Source of the DNA: PRO6 sp035565775
Lineage (GTDB): Bacteria; Pseudomonadota; Alphaproteobacteria; Rhizobiales; Xanthobacteraceae
Direction: 5' to 3'
Assembly: GCA_035565775.1 (NCBI GenBank)
Contig: DATMRW010000012.1
Coordinates: 310,001 to 374,000, forward strand
DNA: 64,000 nucleotides
The translations under genes were made by a program, and so were the position numbers. Positions 20,364 to 29,772 of the stretch are shown piece after piece. Each line of letters begins with the position of its first letter. Position 1 is the first letter of the stretch. Below the pieces are notes generated by a model that ran no database searches, had not been told where the DNA came from, and worked only from the letters and a program-made list of their open reading frames with translations.

Positions 20364-22340
20364 TCATGCAAGGCATCTGAACAGCAGGGCCGGCTCGTGC
20401 ATCGGGTCGATGCGAAGGTGCACGCCGCCCCATTCGACAGGGCGACGCTCGCCGGTCATGAGATTTTCGAGCGCGGAAATCCGCCGCCACTCTCCGCCAA
20501 CCGAAATTTCAATGTCGCCGAGTGCAAGCCAGAACTCATGAACGCTGCCGGAGAGCGCGATGGCAGCCGCGATCATGTTGGTGCGATCGGGTGAAAATTT
20601 GACGAAGCCGATGACGTTGTCATCGTCGATGTGCAGGAACTGCAGATTGCTGGTCTGCTGAAGGGCGGCGTTCTCGCGGCGCGCCCTGTTGAGCGCGCGA
20701 ATATAAGGCTTGATGTTGCCCGGCTTGTTCCAGTCGCGCGTTTTGATCTCGTATTTTTCCGAGTCGATGTATTCTTCGCGGCCCGGGATCGGCTCGTGCT
20801 CGATCAGTTCGAAGCCATTGTAGATGCCGTAGGAACTCGAAAGAGTTGAGGCGAGCGCGGCGCGTGTCTTGAACATCCAGACTTCGCCGCTCTGCAAATG
20901 GTAAGGCAGAATATCCGGCGTGCTGACGAAAAAGTTGGGCCGGTAGTAGTCTCGCTCGGGGTAGCGGGTCAGCTCGCGAAGATATTCCTCGATCTCCCAT
21001 TTTCCGGTGCGCCATGTGAAGTAGGTGTAGGACTGGGTGAAGCCGCGCTTGGCGAGGCCCTTCATGACTTTCGGCCGGGTGAAGGCTTCGGACAGGAAGA
21101 TGACGTCGGGATGCGCGAGCTGGATGTCCCGGATCAGCCATTCCCAGAAGTCGAAAGGTTTCGTGTGCGGGTTGTCGACCCGGAAGATCGACACGCCCTG
21201 CGCGATCCAGAAGGCGATGATATCACGCAGAGCCTCGCGCAGCGCCTGAGGGTCGCTGCTGTGAAAATCCGGGTTGACAATATCCTGATATTTTTTCGGC
21301 GGATTTTCGGCGTATTTCATCGAGCCGTCGGGGCGACGGCGGAACCATTGGGGATGCTGCTTGAGCCAGGGATGGTCGGGCGCGCATTGCACGGCGAAGT
21401 CGAGGGCAACTTCCATGTTCATGCTCTTGCACGCCGCGACGAAGGCCCGGAAGTCGGCGACGGTGCCAAGCTCGGGATGCACCGCGTCATGCCCGCCTTC
21501 GGCGGCGCCGATCGCGTAAGGGCTGCCGGGATCGCCTTCGGCCGCCGTGACGGCGTTGTTGCGCCCCTTGCGATTGATGCGGCCGATCGGATGAATGGGG
21601 GTGAGGTAGACAACGTCAAAGCCCATGTCCGCGATGTCCGGCAGCCGCGCAATACAATCCGCAAACGTGCCGTGCTTGCCGGGAATGCTCCCCTGGCTGC
21701 GCGGAACCATTTCGTACCACGCGCCGGTGCGGGCGCGGGGACGGTCGACCATCAACGGAAAGTCCGCAGTGCGGGTCAGGTCGGCGCGGTGCTGGCTGAG
21801 CATCATTGCGTCGGCAAGTTCTCTGGTCAGTAGCGGCGCAATTTCGCCGGTCTTGAGAAACGCCTCGCACTGGCGGACGATCATTGCCGCGTGATGCTTT
21901 GGCACGGCGCTCGCCTTGGTCAGCAGCGTGGCGCCCTCCAGCGCCTCGAGTTCGACCGCGAGTCCGGCATTCTGCTTCAGCGTCACATCGTGCTGCCAGG
22001 TGGCGAATTCATCCGTCCACGCCTCGATGGCATAAACGTGGCGGCCGATTTCCTTAGGGGTGAACGTCGCCGTCCAGCGGTCATTGTCGTGGTGGCGCAT
22101 CGGCTCGCGATGCCAGTGCTCGTCGCCCTCCCGGCGCCAGAGCAGCGCGGCTTTGGTTACGTCGTGGCCGCCGCGGAAGATATCGGCCCAGACCTCGATA
22201 GGTTCGCCGACGATCCGCTTGACCGGATAGCGGCCGCAATCAATCAGCGGATAAATTTCCTCAATGTGAAACGGATCGAGGGCGGCCGGCTGATCTTGCG
22301 TTTCGGGGAGTGGTTGGTTGACAGTCGGGTTTACGGACAT
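20364..22340 (-). CDS. glgE: Alpha-1,4-glucan:maltose-1-phosphate maltosyltransferase GlgE
   Basis: About 658 residues from the ATG at 22340 (MSVNPTVNQP); an in-frame ATG at 22358 adds six. An N-terminal domain (VKRIVGEPIEVWADIFRDGH-like region) precedes the GH13_3 barrel. Nucleophile Asp is near 389 in IFRVDNPHTKPFDFW and acid/base Glu near 418 in FLSEAFTRPKVM. The 29-residue gap equals that between the published Streptomyces GlgE residues D394 and E423. It transfers maltosyl units from maltose-1-phosphate to growing alpha-1,4-glucan with release of phosphate. First gene of the alpha-glucan operon; about 110 bases separate it from divergent malQ. Confidence 0.95.
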   Translation of the reverse strand: MSVNPTVNQPLPETQDQPAALDPFHIEEIYPLIDCGRYPVKRIVGEPIEVWADIFRGGHDVTKAALLWRREGDEHWHREPMRHHDNDRWTATFTPKEIGRHVYAIEAWTDEFATWQHDVTLKQNAGLAVELEALEGATLLTKASAVPKHHAAMIVRQCEAFLKTGEIAPLLTRELADAMMLSQHRADLTRTADFPLMVDRPRARTGAWYEMVPRSQGSIPGKHGTFADCIARLPDIADMGFDVVYLTPIHPIGRINRKGRNNAVTAAEGDPGSPYAIGAAEGGHDAVHPELGTVADFRAFVAACKSMNMEVALDFAVQCAPDHPWLKQHPQWFRRRPDGSMKYAENPPKKYQDIVNPDFHSSDPQALREALRDIIAFWIAQGVSIFRVDNPHTKPFDFWEWLIRDIQLAHPDVIFLSEAFTRPKVMKGLAKRGFTQSYTYFTWRTGKWEIEEYLRELTRYPERDYYRPNFFVSTPDILPYHLQSGEVWMFKTRAALASTLSSSYGIYNGFELIEHEPIPGREEYIDSEKYEIKTRDWNKPGNIKPYIRALNRARRENAALQQTSNLQFLHIDDDNVIGFVKFSPDRTNMIAAAIALSGSVHEFWLALGDIEISVGGEWRRISALENLMTGERRPVEWGGVHLRIDPMHEPALLFRCLA

Positions 22341-22450
22341 CGGCAATCGCGTCTCCAAAATGGCCGAGACGTGGGACGCCAGACCAAGTCGGACGGCGTA
22401 CCTTTGGTTCCCGTTTTCTGGAACTCATTTGAGAACAGCCGATTGTCGCC

Positions 22451-24238
22451 ATGTGGCAAGCCGGACCGGTGAAGCGGATGGACATTTTTGAACAAGCGGA
22501 TCGACACGGGATCGAGACTGGCTTCTTCGACGCGTTCGGCCAGTGGCGCACGGCTGACGAAGAACTGCTCCGAACCGTCATCGGCGTGATGGATGTTTTG
22601 GGCGAAACCGGCGATGGGAGCGCTCCCCTCGCGCCCCTCGAGCCGGTGCAAGCCTTCGATGGCGCGTTCGGCCGTGTATGGGTGATTGCTATCCAGCTCT
22701 ATTCTTTGCGTTCGGCGATGAATTGGGGGATCGGCGACTTCGGCGATCTGCGGCGCCTCGTCGAGATCGCCGGAGCGGTGGGGGCGGCCGGCATTGGCCT
22801 CAATCCGCTACACGTTTTGTTCGCCGATCAGGCGGAGGACTGCAGTCCGTATTCACCGAGCAGCCGGCTGTTTCTGAACACGCTTTACATCGATCTCTCG
22901 GCGCTGCCCGAACTGCCAGAGGCCTTTGTGCGGGACAATGCCGCTAAGATCGATGCAGCGCGCGCCGCGCCGCTCGTCGACTATCCAGGGGTTGCAAGGC
23001 TGAAGGCGCACGCGTTGCAGGCCGCGTTCGCGCAGTTCAAGGCGGCGGCTGCGCCGGAACGGCGCGCGGCGTTCGAGAGTTTTCGGCGGAACGAGGGGCG
23101 GACACTCTCGCGCTTCGCAGCCTTCGAGATTTTGCGGCGCGAACATGGCGGGCCGTGGTGGCTCTGGCCGGTCGAATGGCGCGAACCGGACGACGGGCGG
23201 ATCGCCGAACTGCGGGCCGGTCCGCTCGGCGATGCGATGGCGGCGGTCGAGTTCGCCCAATGGTGCGCCAGCGAACAACTCGATGCCTGCGCCCGGCGGG
23301 CGGCGGAACTGCAGATGCCGGTCGGCCTCTATCTCGATCTCGCCGTCGGCGTGAAGGCCGACGGCTTCGACGCGTGGAACGATCAGAAAATCATCTCGCG
23401 GCTGCTCTCGGTCGGTGCTCCACCCGATGTCCTGAACACGGTCGGGCAGAACTGGGGGCTGGCAGGATTCATGCCGGTTGGTTTCAGGCATGCCGGCTTT
23501 GAAGCCTTTCGCGCGATGCTGCGGGCGTCGATGCGCTATGCCGGGGCAATCCGGCTCGATCATGTGCTTGGCTTGAAGCGCCTCTATCTCATTCCCCATG
23601 GCTTTACGCCGGATCGCGGCGTCTATGTCCGCATGCCGCTGGAGCATCTGCTCGCCGCAGCTGCGGAGGAGAGCCTTGCCCAGCGATGTGTTGTCATCGG
23701 TGAGGACCTTGGCACGGTGCCGGAGGGCTTTCGTGACGACCTTGCCCGCTGGGGCCTCTGGTCCTACCGGGTGATGATGTTCGAGCGCGATCACTACGGT
23801 GATTTCCTCGATGCCGCATGCTATCCGCCGAAAACCCTCGTGACCTTCGCGACACACGATCTGGCGAGCTATGAAGGGTGGCGGCGGGGCCTCGACCTTG
23901 ATGTCAAGGAAGGCATTGGCCTCAATCCGGGCGAAACGCGCGAGGGCCGGCGCGAGGCGGTGGTGCGACTGGAGGCGGCGCTTCGCCGCCAAAGCATCGG
24001 GCGGGTGGATTTCGCAGGCGTCGTCGCGTTTTTGTCGCGGACACCGTCGCGGATCCTTGCGATCATGATTGAGGACGTTTTGGGCTTGACCGATCAGGTC
24101 AATATCCCCGGCACGATCACCGAGCATCCGAACTGGCGGCGCAAGCTGCCCCTCACGCTGGAAGAGTTGCGGCAGGCGAAGAATATTGAGGCGCTGCTGG
24201 TGGCGCTCGAGGAGCGGCGCAATCATCGACGGGGATAA
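22451..24238 (+). CDS. malQ: 4-alpha-glucanotransferase (amylomaltase) MalQ
   Basis: 595 residues, GH77. The N-terminal region WVIAIQLYSLRSAMNWGIGDFGDL is the family signature; nucleophile Asp is near 370 in RLDHVLGL and acid/base Glu near 418 in IGEDLGTVP. It transfers alpha-1,4-glucan segments between maltooligosaccharides, releasing glucose, and so recycles short glucans freed by GlgX. The gene is transcribed divergently from glgE. An internal ATG at 22478 (MDIFEQADRHG) is a possible alternative start. A short gap separates it from the aldo/keto reductase gene. Confidence 0.94.
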   Translation: MWQAGPVKRMDIFEQADRHGIETGFFDAFGQWRTADEELLRTVIGVMDVLGETGDGSAPLAPLEPVQAFDGAFGRVWVIAIQLYSLRSAMNWGIGDFGDLRRLVEIAGAVGAAGIGLNPLHVLFADQAEDCSPYSPSSRLFLNTLYIDLSALPELPEAFVRDNAAKIDAARAAPLVDYPGVARLKAHALQAAFAQFKAAAAPERRAAFESFRRNEGRTLSRFAAFEILRREHGGPWWLWPVEWREPDDGRIAELRAGPLGDAMAAVEFAQWCASEQLDACARRAAELQMPVGLYLDLAVGVKADGFDAWNDQKIISRLLSVGAPPDVLNTVGQNWGLAGFMPVGFRHAGFEAFRAMLRASMRYAGAIRLDHVLGLKRLYLIPHGFTPDRGVYVRMPLEHLLAAAAEESLAQRCVVIGEDLGTVPEGFRDDLARWGLWSYRVMMFERDHYGDFLDAACYPPKTLVTFATHDLASYEGWRRGLDLDVKEGIGLNPGETREGRREAVVRLEAALRRQSIGRVDFAGVVAFLSRTPSRILAIMIEDVLGLTDQVNIPGTITEHPNWRRKLPLTLEELRQAKNIEALLVALEERRNHRRG

Positions 24239-24260
24239 GAAGGAGAAGGAATTGTCCGGC

Positions 24261-25100
24261 ATGAAACACAAGCGGTTCGGCGCAAGCGGCGTTCAGGTTC
24301 CGGTGATCGGGCAGGGTACGTGGTATATCGACGAGGGCGACCGCAAGGCTGCAATCGCCGCTTTGCGCAAGGGCATCGATCTCGGCACGACCCATATCGA
24401 CACGGCCGAGATGTACGGCGACGCCGAACTCGTCGTGGCCGATGCTATCGCCGGCCAGCGCGACGAGGTGTTTCTCGTCTCAAAAGTGCTGCCGAGCAAC
24501 GCATCGCGGCACGGCACTGTCGAGGCCTGCGAGCGCTCGCTCAGGCGGCTGCGCACTGATCGGCTTGATTGCTATCTGCTGCACTGGCGCGGCAGTTATC
24601 CGCTCGACGCTACGGTAGCGGCGATGGAGGAACTGAAGCAGGCGGGAAAGATCCTGTCATGGGGCGTCAGCAATTTCGATGCCGGCGATCTCGATGAACT
24701 GCTTGCGGTGGCGGGGCCGGGCAAGATCGCGTGCAATCAGGTGCTGTATCATTTGAAAGAGCGGGCGATCGAGCACGCCGTCCTTCCCTGGTGCGAGGCG
24801 AATGATGTTGCTGTAGTCGCCTATTCGCCGTTCGGGCACGATGATTTTCCCTCGCCAGCGAGCAGCGGAGGGCGGGTGCTGCAAGAAGTCGCCGATGCGC
24901 ATAGCGCGACGCCGCGCCAGGTCGCGCTGGCCTTTCTCACGCGGCATCCGTCGATGTTCGCCATCCCGAAAGCGGCTTCGCTGCGCAATGCTGTGGACAA
25001 TGCCGAGGCCGGCAGCCTCGTGCTGCCCTCAGATGATCTCGCAAGACTCGACGAGGCGTTTCCACGTGGCGCGAAACCGCGCAGCCTGCCGATGATCTGA
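24261..25100 (+). CDS. Aldo/keto reductase
   Basis: 279 residues, a complete AKR barrel. The catalytic tetrad is in place: Asp47 and Tyr52 (HIDTAEMYGDAE), Lys near 77 (LVSKVLP) and His near 109 (LLHWRG). The cofactor-binding C-terminal stretch AIPKAASLRNAVDNA is also present. It should reduce an aldehyde or ketone with NADPH in the cytoplasm; the substrate is unknown. The ATG at 24261 follows an AAGGAGAAGGA stretch that lies 22 bases after the malQ stop, so co-transcription with malQ is likely. An upstream in-frame frame overlapping malQ is judged not to be coding. Confidence 0.88.
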   Translation: MKHKRFGASGVQVPVIGQGTWYIDEGDRKAAIAALRKGIDLGTTHIDTAEMYGDAELVVADAIAGQRDEVFLVSKVLPSNASRHGTVEACERSLRRLRTDRLDCYLLHWRGSYPLDATVAAMEELKQAGKILSWGVSNFDAGDLDELLAVAGPGKIACNQVLYHLKERAIEHAVLPWCEANDVAVVAYSPFGHDDFPSPASSGGRVLQEVADAHSATPRQVALAFLTRHPSMFAIPKAASLRNAVDNAEAGSLVLPSDDLARLDEAFPRGAKPRSLPMI

Positions 25101-25190
25101 CCGCGCGAAGATGAGGAACGTTTCGCCGGACAGGTCATCCAATGGCCTGAGCAGGGAAGCCTAGATTGTGCTTTTGCTTCCACAACGTTC

Positions 25191-25604
25191 ATGATAGCCA
25201 TGCCGCGAGTGGGGTTTTGGATGGCACGATCGGCGTTCTGGAGACGGATAGGGGCGGGGGCTGCTTGGGCGGCCGTCTATGCTTTTGTCCTCAACGCCAT
25301 GCTTGCTACCAGCCTTCTCGCAGCGACGCCGGTGATCGATACCGTCGGAGGCTACGTGATCTGCATCGCCAATCCCGCCCAGGCTTCGGATTTGGCCGAG
25401 AAAGACGGTGCAGCCAAGCGCGCAGCCAGCCATTGCAAATCATGCTTGCCGGGACTGGCGCATGCCTTGCCCCCGCCGAATGCGCCGGATGTTTATGAGC
25501 GGGTTGCGGTTGCAGCTCCTCAGCATTTTGCTTTCCAGCAGCGGCTGAAACAATTTGCGTCGCTGTCGCCTTATCGGCCGCGCGGCCCTCCGACTGTGCT
25601 CTGA
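25191..25604 (+). CDS. DUF2946-like small membrane-associated or exported protein
   Basis: About 137 residues. A hydrophobic segment near residues 20-45 (GAAWAAVYAFVLNAMLATSLLAA) could be an uncleaved anchor or a signal sequence. A CxxC-His cluster (SHCKSCLPGLAHALPPP, near residue 85) follows, as in DUF2946 proteins, which have a Cys/His motif and often neighbour outer-membrane receptors or copper genes. A metal role is inference only. An alternative ATG lies at 25200 (MPRVGFW). The gene is 52 bases upstream of the TonB-dependent receptor and very likely in the same operon. Confidence 0.65.
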   Translation: MIAMPRVGFWMARSAFWRRIGAGAAWAAVYAFVLNAMLATSLLAATPVIDTVGGYVICIANPAQASDLAEKDGAAKRAASHCKSCLPGLAHALPPPNAPDVYERVAVAAPQHFAFQQRLKQFASLSPYRPRGPPTVL

Positions 25605-25656
25605 CGAGCTTTTTTCCTTCCTTCCAAATAATTAGTCCGTTCGTCGGAGAAGTTTC

Positions 25657-27813
25657 ATGTCTATCCCTCACGCCAGGGCGGCTTCGCTTTGGCTTGCGTC
25701 AGCAGCCGTGCTGCTGGCGCCTGTGCCGCTTGCCGCGCAAACGCAGCAGGAATTGCCGGCCGTCGTCGTGCATGCCGATCGTGCCGCCCGACCGGCGGCG
25801 CGCGCGCCGCAGCAGGCAAGCCCCACCGCGCCACAGGACGCAAACTCCAATCCTGATTCCAGCGGCCGCAGCGCGCTCGCGATCCTTTCCGTTCAGCAGG
25901 CGCTGCGGGAAATCCAGCGCACGCCGGGCGGTGTCGCGCTGGTGCCCGCCAATGCCTATCGGAGCACGTCCGTCGCCAACACCATCAAGGACATTCTAAA
26001 CTATGTGCCGGGCGTCTTCGCGCAGCCGAAATGGGGCGACGATACGCGGCTTTCGATCCGCGGTTCCGGCCTGTCCCGCAACTTTCATCTGCGCGGGGTT
26101 CAGCTCTATATGGACGGCATCCCGATCAACACCTCCGACGGCTACGGCGATTTTCAGGAGATCGAGCCGACCGCATATGACTATGTCGAGGTCTACAAGG
26201 GGGCGAATGCGCTGCGCTTCGGCGCCAACTCGCTCGGCGGCGCCATCAATTTCGTGACGCGGAACGGGCGCGATCCCTATCCCAACGGAGCGTCATTCGA
26301 TATAGGCGCGTTCGGCTTCAGCCGCCTGCAGGCCAATGCCGGCGGCGTCAACGGGCCGTGGGACGGTTTCGTCACCGGCTCGGCGCAGCGGGCGGATGGT
26401 TATCGCGACCACAGCGACGGGCATGCCTATCGCCTCAGCGGCAATGTCGGCTACCAGATTTCGCCGGATTTCGAGACCCGGTTCTATCTCAACGCCAACA
26501 GCGTGCGTCAGCGCATCCCCGGCACGGTGTCGAAGGAAGCGGCCTTGACGACACCGGAAGCGGCCGCTCCCAACAACGTCTCGATGGATCAGCAGCGCAA
26601 CATCGATACGGTGCGGATCGCCAACAAGACGACGATTCGCTTCGACGATACCAAGGTGGAATTCGGCGCCTTCGCGATCGACCGACACCTGATGCATCCG
26701 ATCTTCCAGTGGCTTGACTACCGCTACCACGACTATGGCGGCTTTGCGCGGATCACCGACGACCGGATCATCGGCGGCTATCGCAACCGCCTCGTGGCGG
26801 GGGTGAATGTGCTCAATGGCTGGATCGACAACCAGCAATTCGCCAATATCCGCGGCGCGAAGGGCGCGCTCCTGTCGTCGTCGATCGATCGCTCGACGAA
26901 CACGTCGGCCTATCTCGAAAATTCCTTCTACGTCGTTCCCAACGTTGCGATCATCGCCGGCACCCAATTTCTCCATGCGACGCGGGCGCGCGAGGATCGC
27001 TTCCTCGGCGATGGCGATCAGTCGGGCCGAACATCGTTCGATCTGTGGTCGCCGAAGGCAGGGCTCCTCTGGAACGTCGACCCGACCTGGCAGGTGTTCG
27101 CCAACGTCTCGCGCAGCGCGGAGGTGCCGAGCTTCGGCGAAAGCTCCGCTGCGGCGTCGATCCCGTGGACTTCGATCCGACCGCAGCGCGCCACCACCTA
27201 TGAAATCGGCACGCGCGGCAACCGCCCCGATCTGCAGTGGGAACTGACCGCCTATCGCGCTCAGATCCGCGATGAGCTGTTGTGTCTCTATAGCGCGTTC
27301 GGTACCTGTCAGGTGACGAATGCTGAGCGTACGGTGCATCAGGGTATCGAGGCAGGGCTCGGCGCCGCGGTGCTGAAGGGCTTGCTCGTGGACGGCGACG
27401 CGCCGGACAAGCTCTGGCTCAACATCGCTTACACCTTCAGCGACTTCCACTTCGACAACGATCCGGTGTTCGGCAACAACCTGCTGCCGGGCGCGCCGCG
27501 CCACTTCGTTCGCGCGGAACTGCTCTACAAGCATCCGGCGGGTCTCTACTTCGGTCCGAATGTCGAATGGGTGCCGGAATCCTACTATGTCGACAGCGCC
27601 AACACGTTGCGGACGCAGGCCTATGCGATCTGGGGTCTGAAGCTCGGCTATGACAAGGGTGGACCTTTCTCGGCCTATATCGAGGGGCGGAACCTTGCCA
27701 ACACCGCCTATATTGCCAGCGCGAGCATCACCGATCGCGCCACGCCGATCTCGCCTCTGTTTGAGCCCGGCACCGGCCGCGCCGTCTATGCCGGCATGAA
27801 ATATCGCTGGTAA
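25657..27813 (+). CDS. TonB-dependent outer-membrane receptor (FecA-like)
   Basis: 718 residues: a signal peptide (residues ~1-28 ending LPLAAQ-like), a proline/alanine-rich linker, a plug domain (residues ~85-205; IKDILNYVPGVF, LSIRGSGLSRNFHLRGVQLYMDGIP, VEVYKGANALRFGANSLGGAINFVT) and a 22-strand barrel ending in the aromatic GMKYRW. The plug most resembles the COG4772 (FecA) group, suggesting a ferric or other metal chelate, but the substrate is unknown. No FecI/FecR-type signalling domain is evident at the N-terminus, and no tonB/exbB/exbD is in the window. It sits directly after the DUF2946-like gene and before a perfect palindrome. Confidence 0.88.
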   Translation: MSIPHARAASLWLASAAVLLAPVPLAAQTQQELPAVVVHADRAARPAARAPQQASPTAPQDANSNPDSSGRSALAILSVQQALREIQRTPGGVALVPANAYRSTSVANTIKDILNYVPGVFAQPKWGDDTRLSIRGSGLSRNFHLRGVQLYMDGIPINTSDGYGDFQEIEPTAYDYVEVYKGANALRFGANSLGGAINFVTRNGRDPYPNGASFDIGAFGFSRLQANAGGVNGPWDGFVTGSAQRADGYRDHSDGHAYRLSGNVGYQISPDFETRFYLNANSVRQRIPGTVSKEAALTTPEAAAPNNVSMDQQRNIDTVRIANKTTIRFDDTKVEFGAFAIDRHLMHPIFQWLDYRYHDYGGFARITDDRIIGGYRNRLVAGVNVLNGWIDNQQFANIRGAKGALLSSSIDRSTNTSAYLENSFYVVPNVAIIAGTQFLHATRAREDRFLGDGDQSGRTSFDLWSPKAGLLWNVDPTWQVFANVSRSAEVPSFGESSAAASIPWTSIRPQRATTYEIGTRGNRPDLQWELTAYRAQIRDELLCLYSAFGTCQVTNAERTVHQGIEAGLGAAVLKGLLVDGDAPDKLWLNIAYTFSDFHFDNDPVFGNNLLPGAPRHFVRAELLYKHPAGLYFGPNVEWVPESYYVDSANTLRTQAYAIWGLKLGYDKGGPFSAYIEGRNLANTAYIASASITDRATPISPLFEPGTGRAVYAGMKYRW

Positions 27814-27866
27814 GGGCACTGCAATCCGGCCGGCGCGTTGGCGGAAGGTCAGAATTGGAAAACACA

Positions 27867-27894
27867 GGAATTGCCGGGAGCTCCCGGCAATTCC
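27867..27894. repeat. Perfect 28-bp palindrome between convergent genes
   Basis: Left half GGAATTGCCGGGAG and its exact reverse complement join with no spacer. It lies in the 95-base gap between the convergent TonB receptor and acyl-CoA ligase genes. As RNA it can form a long hairpin on either strand, so a bidirectional terminator without a U-tract, or an mRNA 3'-end stabiliser, is the simplest reading. A protein-binding site is an alternative. Confidence 0.75.
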
Positions 27895-27908
27895 CATTGC
27901 AGACAGCG

Positions 27909-29477
27909 TCAGTTCACCTGTCGGTCGCGCCCTGCCCAATAGGGTTCACGCAATTGGCGCCGAAGAATTTTGCCCGACGCATTGCGCGGCAGCGCGGCAA
28001 TGAACTCGACGGTCTTGGGGGTCTTGTAGCCCGCGATCCGCTGGCGGGTGAAGGCGATCAGCTCATCTGCATCGACGCTGGCGCCGGGCCGCATCACTAC
28101 GATGGCTTTCACAGCTTCGCCCCAGGTGTCGTCGGGCACACCGATCACGGCGACTTCGGCGACCGCCGGATGATCGGCGACGGCATTCTCGACTTCGGCG
28201 GGATAAACGTTCTCCGCGCCGGTCACGATCATGTCTTTGATGCGATCCTGAATGTAGACGTAGCCGTCCTCGTCCATGTAGCCGGCGTCGCCGGTGCGCA
28301 GCCAGTTGTCGGCGCTCAGCGTTTGCCGCGTCGCCTCCGGCTGGTTCCAGTAGCCGACCATGTTCGAATCCGAGCGCGTGGCGATCTCGCCGATCTCGCC
28401 CGGCGGCAGGGGATTGCCCTCAGCATCCAGCACCGCGAGCTCGACACCCGGCATCGCCTTGCCGGCGGCGCGCAGCCGCTGTGAGCCTTCGACGTGATCT
28501 TCCGGCGGCAGCACGACGATGGTGCCGGTAGTTTCCGTCGCGCCGTACATCTGCACGAAGCCGCAGCCGAAAACGTCGATGCATTCCTTCAGCAATGCGA
28601 CTGGGATCGGCGATGCGCCATACAGCATGTAGCGCAGGCGCGAATAGTCGACCTGCCGGGCGCGGGGCTGGCGGACGACGAACTGCATCGCGGCCGGCAC
28701 CATGAACAGTTTTGTGATCTGATGCTTCTCGAAGAAGTCGAGCACCTTGGTCGGATCGAACTCGCGCATAATCACACCCTTGGCGCCGTGGACGATGCCG
28801 AGCACCCCCCAGCCGGAGCCGCCGATATGCGAGACCGGCATCGCGACAAGCGAAACGTCGTCGGCGCTCCAGATATTCCAGTCCGGCGGATTGTCCTTGC
28901 CGAGGCGACTGAGATTGAGCGCGTTCCTGTGCGACAGCATTGCGCCTTTCGGATTCCCTGTGGTGCCGGAGGTGTAGAGCTGGAGCGCGACGTCTCCTTC
29001 CGCGATCGGAATGTTTGGATCGGCATCGCTTTGCCGGTCGCGCCAGTCCGCATAGTTTTGCCAACCGTGGGCGGCGCCGTCGGTGACGATGATCGTTTGC
29101 ACGTGCTGCAACTTGTCGCCGATGTCGCGCACGAGATCGGCGAAGGCCATGTCGACGAACAGGATGCGGGCCTGCGTGTCGTTGACGACATAGACGATTT
29201 CCGGCGGCGCGAGCCGCCAGTTCACCGGCGCCATCACGACGCCGGCTTTCATGGCGCCGAACATCAGCTCGAAGTAAATGTCGCTGTTCTTGCCGAGGAA
29301 GGCGAGGCGCTCGCCTTTCCCGATGCCGAGGGCGTTGAGCCCGTTGGCGACCTGGTTGGCATGCTGGTCGAGTTCGGCAAATGTCGTCTCGCGCTCCTCG
29401 AAGTAAAATGCGGTCGCATCCTTTCTCGATCTTGCCTGCTCGCGCAAAACATCCGTCAGGGTCGTCGGCTCAGACAT
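27909..29477 (-). CDS. Acyl-CoA ligase (AMP-dependent synthetase, fatty acid-CoA ligase type)
   Basis: 522 residues from the ATG at 29477 (MSEPTTLTDVLREQ); the open frame to 29642 adds 55 residues with no domain. It is an ANL-superfamily enzyme with P-loop LYTSGTTGNPKG, MYGATETTG, the adenine-contact region YMDEDGYVYIQDRIKDMIVTGAENVYPAEVE and C-terminal catalytic Lys in LPRNASGKILRR. It activates a carboxylic acid to acyl-CoA through an acyl-AMP intermediate, probably a medium or long fatty acid. Transcribed divergently from the CUT1 sugar ABC operon, with about 295 bases between them. Confidence 0.9.
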   Translation of the reverse strand: MSEPTTLTDVLREQARSRKDATAFYFEERETTFAELDQHANQVANGLNALGIGKGERLAFLGKNSDIYFELMFGAMKAGVVMAPVNWRLAPPEIVYVVNDTQARILFVDMAFADLVRDIGDKLQHVQTIIVTDGAAHGWQNYADWRDRQSDADPNIPIAEGDVALQLYTSGTTGNPKGAMLSHRNALNLSRLGKDNPPDWNIWSADDVSLVAMPVSHIGGSGWGVLGIVHGAKGVIMREFDPTKVLDFFEKHQITKLFMVPAAMQFVVRQPRARQVDYSRLRYMLYGASPIPVALLKECIDVFGCGFVQMYGATETTGTIVVLPPEDHVEGSQRLRAAGKAMPGVELAVLDAEGNPLPPGEIGEIATRSDSNMVGYWNQPEATRQTLSADNWLRTGDAGYMDEDGYVYIQDRIKDMIVTGAENVYPAEVENAVADHPAVAEVAVIGVPDDTWGEAVKAIVVMRPGASVDADELIAFTRQRIAGYKTPKTVEFIAALPRNASGKILRRQLREPYWAGRDRQVN

Positions 29478-29772
29478 GATATGCCCTTCGATGATCGTGA
29501 TTGCGATGTGATATGTTTGCCTGCGCGCGTGCTGAAAACAAGCGGTCCGTTGGCTGCCGGCGAACCAAATTTCTTGCATTGCGACAAAAGTAATTTCCTC
29601 ATCGTTGGCGTGACGAGGCAAAAACATGCTGGTCACGATCAAAGAAATGAGTTTAACTCCCTCCGGCTAGGAGTGCGGCAACGTCCGTCAAATGGTCTCA
29701 GGCGACGGTAAGATCGCGCCCGCATAAAACAAGATGCTGGAATACGTCCGGCACTTTCGGGGAGAGAATGCC

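Noticed and set aside
22424..22450. GGAAC upstream of malQ as an EcfG promoter
   Set aside because: The bases 16-17 positions downstream read GATT, matching only half of the expected CGTT.
26293..27939. Minus-strand open frame of 548 codons over the TonB receptor
   Set aside because: Antisense to a clear barrel protein; composition is typical of a shadow frame.
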